Source of the DNA: Prevotella sp.
Lineage (GTDB): Bacteria > Bacteroidota > Bacteroidia > Bacteroidales > Bacteroidaceae
Length of the DNA stretch: 52,898 bases
Assembly: GCA_017524385.1 (NCBI GenBank)
Contig: JAFWSS010000224.1
Location: 1 to 52,898, forward strand
Reading direction: 5' to 3'
In this document: piece after piece, positions 49,882 through 52,898 of the stretch
How positions within the stretch are numbered: the first letter of the stretch is position 1
How the letters are laid out: every line of letters begins with the position of its first letter
Program-made: the position numbers and the translations under genes
The notes under the pieces: model-generated
The model's input: only the letters and a program-made list of their open reading frames with translations
Told to the model about the DNA's origin: nothing
Databases searched by the model: none

Positions 49882-52344
49882 ATGAACAAACTACTATTCA
49901 CCTTCATTGGAGCTTGCGCCATAAGCCTTTCGGCCTCCGCCCAGTTGCAGATTCAAGAGGTGTCGTTCGCACAAGTGCACCTGGCTGATGATTTCTGGGC
50001 ACCCCGCATAGAGACCAATCGCACAGTCAGCATCCCTTCCGCATTTCGGGAATGTGAGAAGAACGGGCGGTTTGACAATTTCGCCCTTGCAGCCCAGAAC
50101 AACGGCAGGATGACTACCACCGTGAAAGAGCATCGTGGCGATTTCTCGTTTGATGACACCGACCCCTACAAGATCATCGAAGGCGCATCCTATTCTCTTG
50201 CCGTACACTATGACAAGAAACTCGACCAGTATCTCGACTCCGTCATCCACCTCATCAGCCTGGCCCAGGAAGACGACGGCTACCTCACCACCTGCGTGAC
50301 CAACAAATGCACCCGCCTGAGTGGATGGTGGGGAACGCACCGATGGGAGCGCATCAACTCGCATGAGTTATACAATTCCGGCCACCTGATAGAGAGCGCC
50401 GTAGCACATTACCGCGCAACAGGAAAGCGCAATTTCTTGGATGTGGCCATCAAGAATGCCAACCTGGTGTGCAAGACGTTCGGGCCTGACGAAGGACAAA
50501 TCCATCGTCCCGGCGGCCATCCCATCATCGAGATGGCTCTCTGCAAACTATATAAGGTCACGGGCGACAAGAGATACCTCGAGGGCGCGAAATACTTCGT
50601 CGAGGAGACCGGTCGTTGTACCGATGGGCACAATCCCTCGGAATACTCCCAGGACCACAAACCCATCCTGCAGCAGGACGAAATCGTGGGACATGCCGTA
50701 CGCGCAGGCTATCTCTTCAGCGGCGTCGCCGACGTGGCGTCGCTCACCGGCGACCAATCCTATTTCAAAGCCCTGGAGCGCATATGGGACAACATGTCGT
50801 CGAAGAAACTGTTCATCACCGGCGGCATCGGCAGTCGTCCTCAGGGTGAGGGCTTCGGACCCAACTATGAGTTGTGGAACCACACGGCATATTGCGAGAC
50901 TTGCGCCGCCATTGCCAATGTCTACTGGAACTACCGCATGTTTCTCGCCACCGGCGACAGCAAATATGTCGATGTGTGCGAGCGTGCCCTTTACAACAAC
51001 GTGCTGAGCGGTGGCTCGCTCAGCGGCGACAAGTTCTTCTACGACAATCCGTTGGAGAGCGACGGCGAACACGAGCGCCAGAGATGGTTCGGTTGCGCCT
51101 GCTGCCCCGGCAACGTCACCCGCTTCATCGCCTCCGTCCCGGGATACATCTATGCGCAGCAAGGCAAGGACATCTACGTCAACCTCTATGCACAGGGAAA
51201 GGCTGAAATCGGACTTGTGGAGTTGGAACAGACCACGGAATACCCTTGGGACGGCCGCGTACGCATCCGCATCGCCAAGGGAGGTGGCAAATATGCCATC
51301 AAATTGCGTGTCCCCTCGTGGCTCAAGGACAGTCCTACGAACAACAATCTCTATGGCTACATAGATGCCGCCCCGTCGGTCGGTTGCTCGGTCAACGGCA
51401 CTCCTGTCTCCACCGCAACCACCTCTGGCTACATCATCCTGCAGCGCAATTGGAAGAAAGGCGATGTCATCGAACTGAACCTCCCGATGCAGGTCAGGAG
51501 GATCGTTGCCAACGACAATGCTGTGGATGACCGTCACAAGGTGGCTCTCGAGCGCGGTCCGGTGGTCTATTGCCTGGAAGGTTCCGACCAGGCCGACGGC
51601 AAGGTGTTCAATAAATACATCCTCGACAGTGCACCGCTTGAAGCCCGTTTCGAGAAAGACCTTCTTGGCGGCGTGGTGGTCGTGGAAGGCCCCGCCAAGG
51701 CACTACAACCCGATGGAGAGGTCGCCGACACCCGCTTCAAGGCCATCCCTTACTCCACATGGAACAACCGCAGGCCACAACAGATGGAGGTGTGGATTGC
51801 CAACAGTCCCGTGAAGGCTGTGCCCACCCCTCAGCCCACCATCGCCACGGCGGCACAGACGTTCTCCAACCGTGGCCCCATACAGAACGATGCACCAGAG
51901 ACGGCACCCACAGACTCATGGGCCGGTGGCGTGAACGACCAGTGGGAGCCCACCCATTCCGCCGACATCTCCAAGCCCTACCACTACTGGTGGTTGAAAC
52001 GTGGCACCACGGAGGCCATTTCCTATCAGTTTGACAAAGAATACGAGGTGTCCAATGTCCAAGTCTATTGGCTGCAACTCGACCATTACGATGGTAGTTT
52101 CCGCGTGCCTGAGTCATGGTCGCTCTACTATCTGACCGCCGACGGCCAATGGCGCGAGGTGGAGGACCACACGGCATACGGTGTGTCGACCGATTGTTAC
52201 AACAGTGTGGATTTCCGTCCTGTACGCACCAAGGGATTGAAAATCCTGGCCAAACTCAGGGAAGGGCAGTCTGGCGGCGTGCTGGAATGGAAAGTCAATT
52301 ACGGGCAGACACTCGACGATGTCGCTGCAGGAAAGCATCCTTAA
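49882..52344 (+). CDS. GH127 beta-L-arabinofuranosidase
   Basis: The 820-residue exported enzyme releases beta-L-arabinofuranose. The signal peptide is MNKLLFTFIGACAISLSASAQ. The catalytic (alpha/alpha)6 barrel with flanking beta domains spans about 25-640. Active-site residues line up with HypBA1 almost number for number: E339-T-C341 in YCETCAAIANV (E338/C340) and C407-C408 in FGCACCPGN (C417/C418), giving the Zn-bound Cys nucleophile. HEL/NSGHLIESAVAHY and GRC...PVTGDKRYL-like helices are family-typical. The C-terminal about 160 residues (WEPTHSADISKPYHYWWLKR...VNYG) look like a discoidin/CBM32-type binding domain. It differs clearly from the larger DUF1680 enzyme at 7.6-10.8 kb, so their linkages may differ. 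Confidence 0.95.
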   Translation: MNKLLFTFIGACAISLSASAQLQIQEVSFAQVHLADDFWAPRIETNRTVSIPSAFRECEKNGRFDNFALAAQNNGRMTTTVKEHRGDFSFDDTDPYKIIEGASYSLAVHYDKKLDQYLDSVIHLISLAQEDDGYLTTCVTNKCTRLSGWWGTHRWERINSHELYNSGHLIESAVAHYRATGKRNFLDVAIKNANLVCKTFGPDEGQIHRPGGHPIIEMALCKLYKVTGDKRYLEGAKYFVEETGRCTDGHNPSEYSQDHKPILQQDEIVGHAVRAGYLFSGVADVASLTGDQSYFKALERIWDNMSSKKLFITGGIGSRPQGEGFGPNYELWNHTAYCETCAAIANVYWNYRMFLATGDSKYVDVCERALYNNVLSGGSLSGDKFFYDNPLESDGEHERQRWFGCACCPGNVTRFIASVPGYIYAQQGKDIYVNLYAQGKAEIGLVELEQTTEYPWDGRVRIRIAKGGGKYAIKLRVPSWLKDSPTNNNLYGYIDAAPSVGCSVNGTPVSTATTSGYIILQRNWKKGDVIELNLPMQVRRIVANDNAVDDRHKVALERGPVVYCLEGSDQADGKVFNKYILDSAPLEARFEKDLLGGVVVVEGPAKALQPDGEVADTRFKAIPYSTWNNRRPQQMEVWIANSPVKAVPTPQPTIATAAQTFSNRGPIQNDAPETAPTDSWAGGVNDQWEPTHSADISKPYHYWWLKRGTTEAISYQFDKEYEVSNVQVYWLQLDHYDGSFRVPESWSLYYLTADGQWREVEDHTAYGVSTDCYNSVDFRPVRTKGLKILAKLREGQSGGVLEWKVNYGQTLDDVAAGKHP

Positions 52345-52418
52345 CCTTTCTTCACTCGGATTTCCAATCAAACAGCGTAAATGATTCATAAACAAATACA
52401 TAAACATATAATTAACGT

Positions 52419-52437
52419 ATAATTAATCATTAATTGA
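52419..52437. repeat. 19-bp flanking direct repeat, left copy
   Basis: ATAATTAATCATTAATTGA, identical to 52652-52670. The two copies bracket the locus 5 element. Confidence 0.85.
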
Positions 52438-52651
52438 ACTTTCGCAAGTAATGGAAAAATGAGGCGTGAAGAGGATCTAAAAAAAGTATGGAGTAATTAT
52501 TTCTCCAAATAATAGCGGAAAAAATGAGCATATGTCCCTTTAACTCCCCTTTAACTCCCTTTTAACTCCTCTTTAACTCCCTTTTAACTCCTCTTTAACT
52601 CCCTTTTAACTCCTCTTTAACTCCTGAAAGTTGAACGAATGCGAAACTAGA
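52438..52651 (+). mobile_element. CATATG/YYTTTAACTCC element, locus 5 (8 units), possibly an inserted non-autonomous element
   Basis: The 214-bp segment begins ACTTTCGCAAG and ends TGCGAAACTAGA, an imperfect inverted terminal match (TTTCGCA/TGCGAAA). Inside are the head ATGAGGCGTGAAG (52459), CATATGTCCC (52529), eight 11-bp units (52537-52624) alternating CT and TC after the first two, and the tail TGAAAGTTGAACGAATGCG. It encodes no protein beyond a possible 17-codon frame (MRREEDLKKVWSNYFSK). Flanking 19-bp direct repeats suggest duplication on insertion. It lies about 95 bp past the GH127 stop. Confidence 0.55.
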
Positions 52652-52670
52652 ATAATTAATCATTAATTGA
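52652..52670. repeat. 19-bp flanking direct repeat, right copy
   Basis: ATAATTAATCATTAATTGA, identical to 52419-52437. Confidence 0.85.
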
Positions 52671-52898
52671 TGCGCACAAACATTGATGATAATTGATGGG
52701 ATAATTACATGATAATTCGTGTAAGTGATTCTAAAGCCAAGCGGCAGAGCCGAGTGCGCGTTAAATCAGGGCTTTGCAATTGGAGATAATAATAGATGAA
52801 TAATTCAAGCTTGTAATATCGATCAATAGTTCGGTATTTTTAATCTTAAAAAATTAACAGAGGTTCTCATCTTCCTCACACCGCAATGTCATATTGCA
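52671..52898. other. Terminal intergenic region with repeat fragments
   Basis: TGATAATTCGTG (as in repeat copies X and Y) is followed by CCAAGCGGCAGAGCCGAG (52737-52754), an 18-bp exact match to the second hairpin insertion of copy Y (29023-29040). The rest to the window end is AT-rich and holds no gene that I can see. Confidence 0.55.

Noticed and set aside
52459-52512. A 17-codon leader peptide MRREEDLKKVW...
   Set aside because: At locus 3 the same start gives only 7 codons with no shared residues beyond MRREA, so coding is not supported; kept only as part of the repeat finding.
1-52898. Complete polysaccharide utilisation operon with its own regulator
   Set aside because: The enzymes lie on both strands with unrelated genes between, and no HTCS, SusR or ECF-sigma/anti-sigma pair was found in the window.

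Overview
The window looks like a chromosomal segment of a gut or rumen Bacteroidales bacterium, most likely Prevotellaceae (Prevotella/Segatella/Xylanibacter type). The basis is a SusC/SusD pair, many Sec-exported carbohydrate-active enzymes and lipoproteins, Bacteroidetes-type promoters (-33 TTTG, about 19-20 bp, -7 TAnnTTTG), weak Shine-Dalgarno sequences, and Prevotella-style C-terminal tails (YDLQGRRV ... GIYIVNGRKVV). No rRNA, tRNA, CRISPR array, integrase or complete insertion sequence was seen.

Layout. 1-4.5 kb: a SusD-like lipoprotein and a SusC-like TonB-dependent transporter (minus strand). 4.5-7.4 kb: a repeat array, an unannotated 59-residue peptide gene, a small secreted protein, two tandem Cys-motif membrane proteins and a helix-hairpin-helix (DUF4332-like) protein. 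7.6-10.8 kb: a DUF1680 beta-L-arabinofuranosidase. 11.1-13 kb: a type II pantothenate kinase, a glycine/serine-rich protein and a TerB-like protein. 13.4-16.3 kb: a large surface protein. 16.4-18 kb: a POT peptide transporter. 18.2-22.7 kb: pyruvate phosphate dikinase, a membrane protein and a PP2C-like probable pseudophosphatase. 23.3-25.8 kb: tatA-tatC, an orphan FecE-like ATPase and trmO. 26-28.6 kb: small lipoproteins and two broken genes. 29-34.1 kb: a 1682-residue enzyme joining a CE12 acetylesterase to a CE8 pectin methylesterase. 34.3-41.5 kb: an unknown protein, an alpha/beta hydrolase, a GH115 alpha-glucuronidase and three secreted small proteins. 41.9-49.4 kb: GH2, a membrane M50 protease, an AAA ATPase and a SIMPL-domain protein. 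49.9-52.3 kb: a second DUF1680 (GH127) enzyme.

Together the exported enzymes (two arabinofuranosidases, pectin esterases, GH115, GH2) and the SusC/D uptake pair fit degradation of arabinose-rich pectin side chains and glucuronoxylan. The genes are scattered on both strands among housekeeping genes, and no hybrid two-component or ECF regulator lies in the window, so they form a loose locus rather than one operon.

The most unusual content is between genes. Several dispersed, structured, non-coding repeat families recur, often against the 3' ends of the polysaccharide genes. The most striking joins the word CATATGTCCC to an array of 11-bp units (YYTTTAACTCC; 15, 2, 2, 5 and 8 copies at five loci) with a conserved tail at three of them. 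One copy lies between perfect 19-bp direct repeats, as if inserted. Another family has a matched pair of copies differing by two hairpin insertions, and a third is a 61-bp hairpin whose arms changed in compensating fashion. All readings are by eye; no database search or folding program was run.
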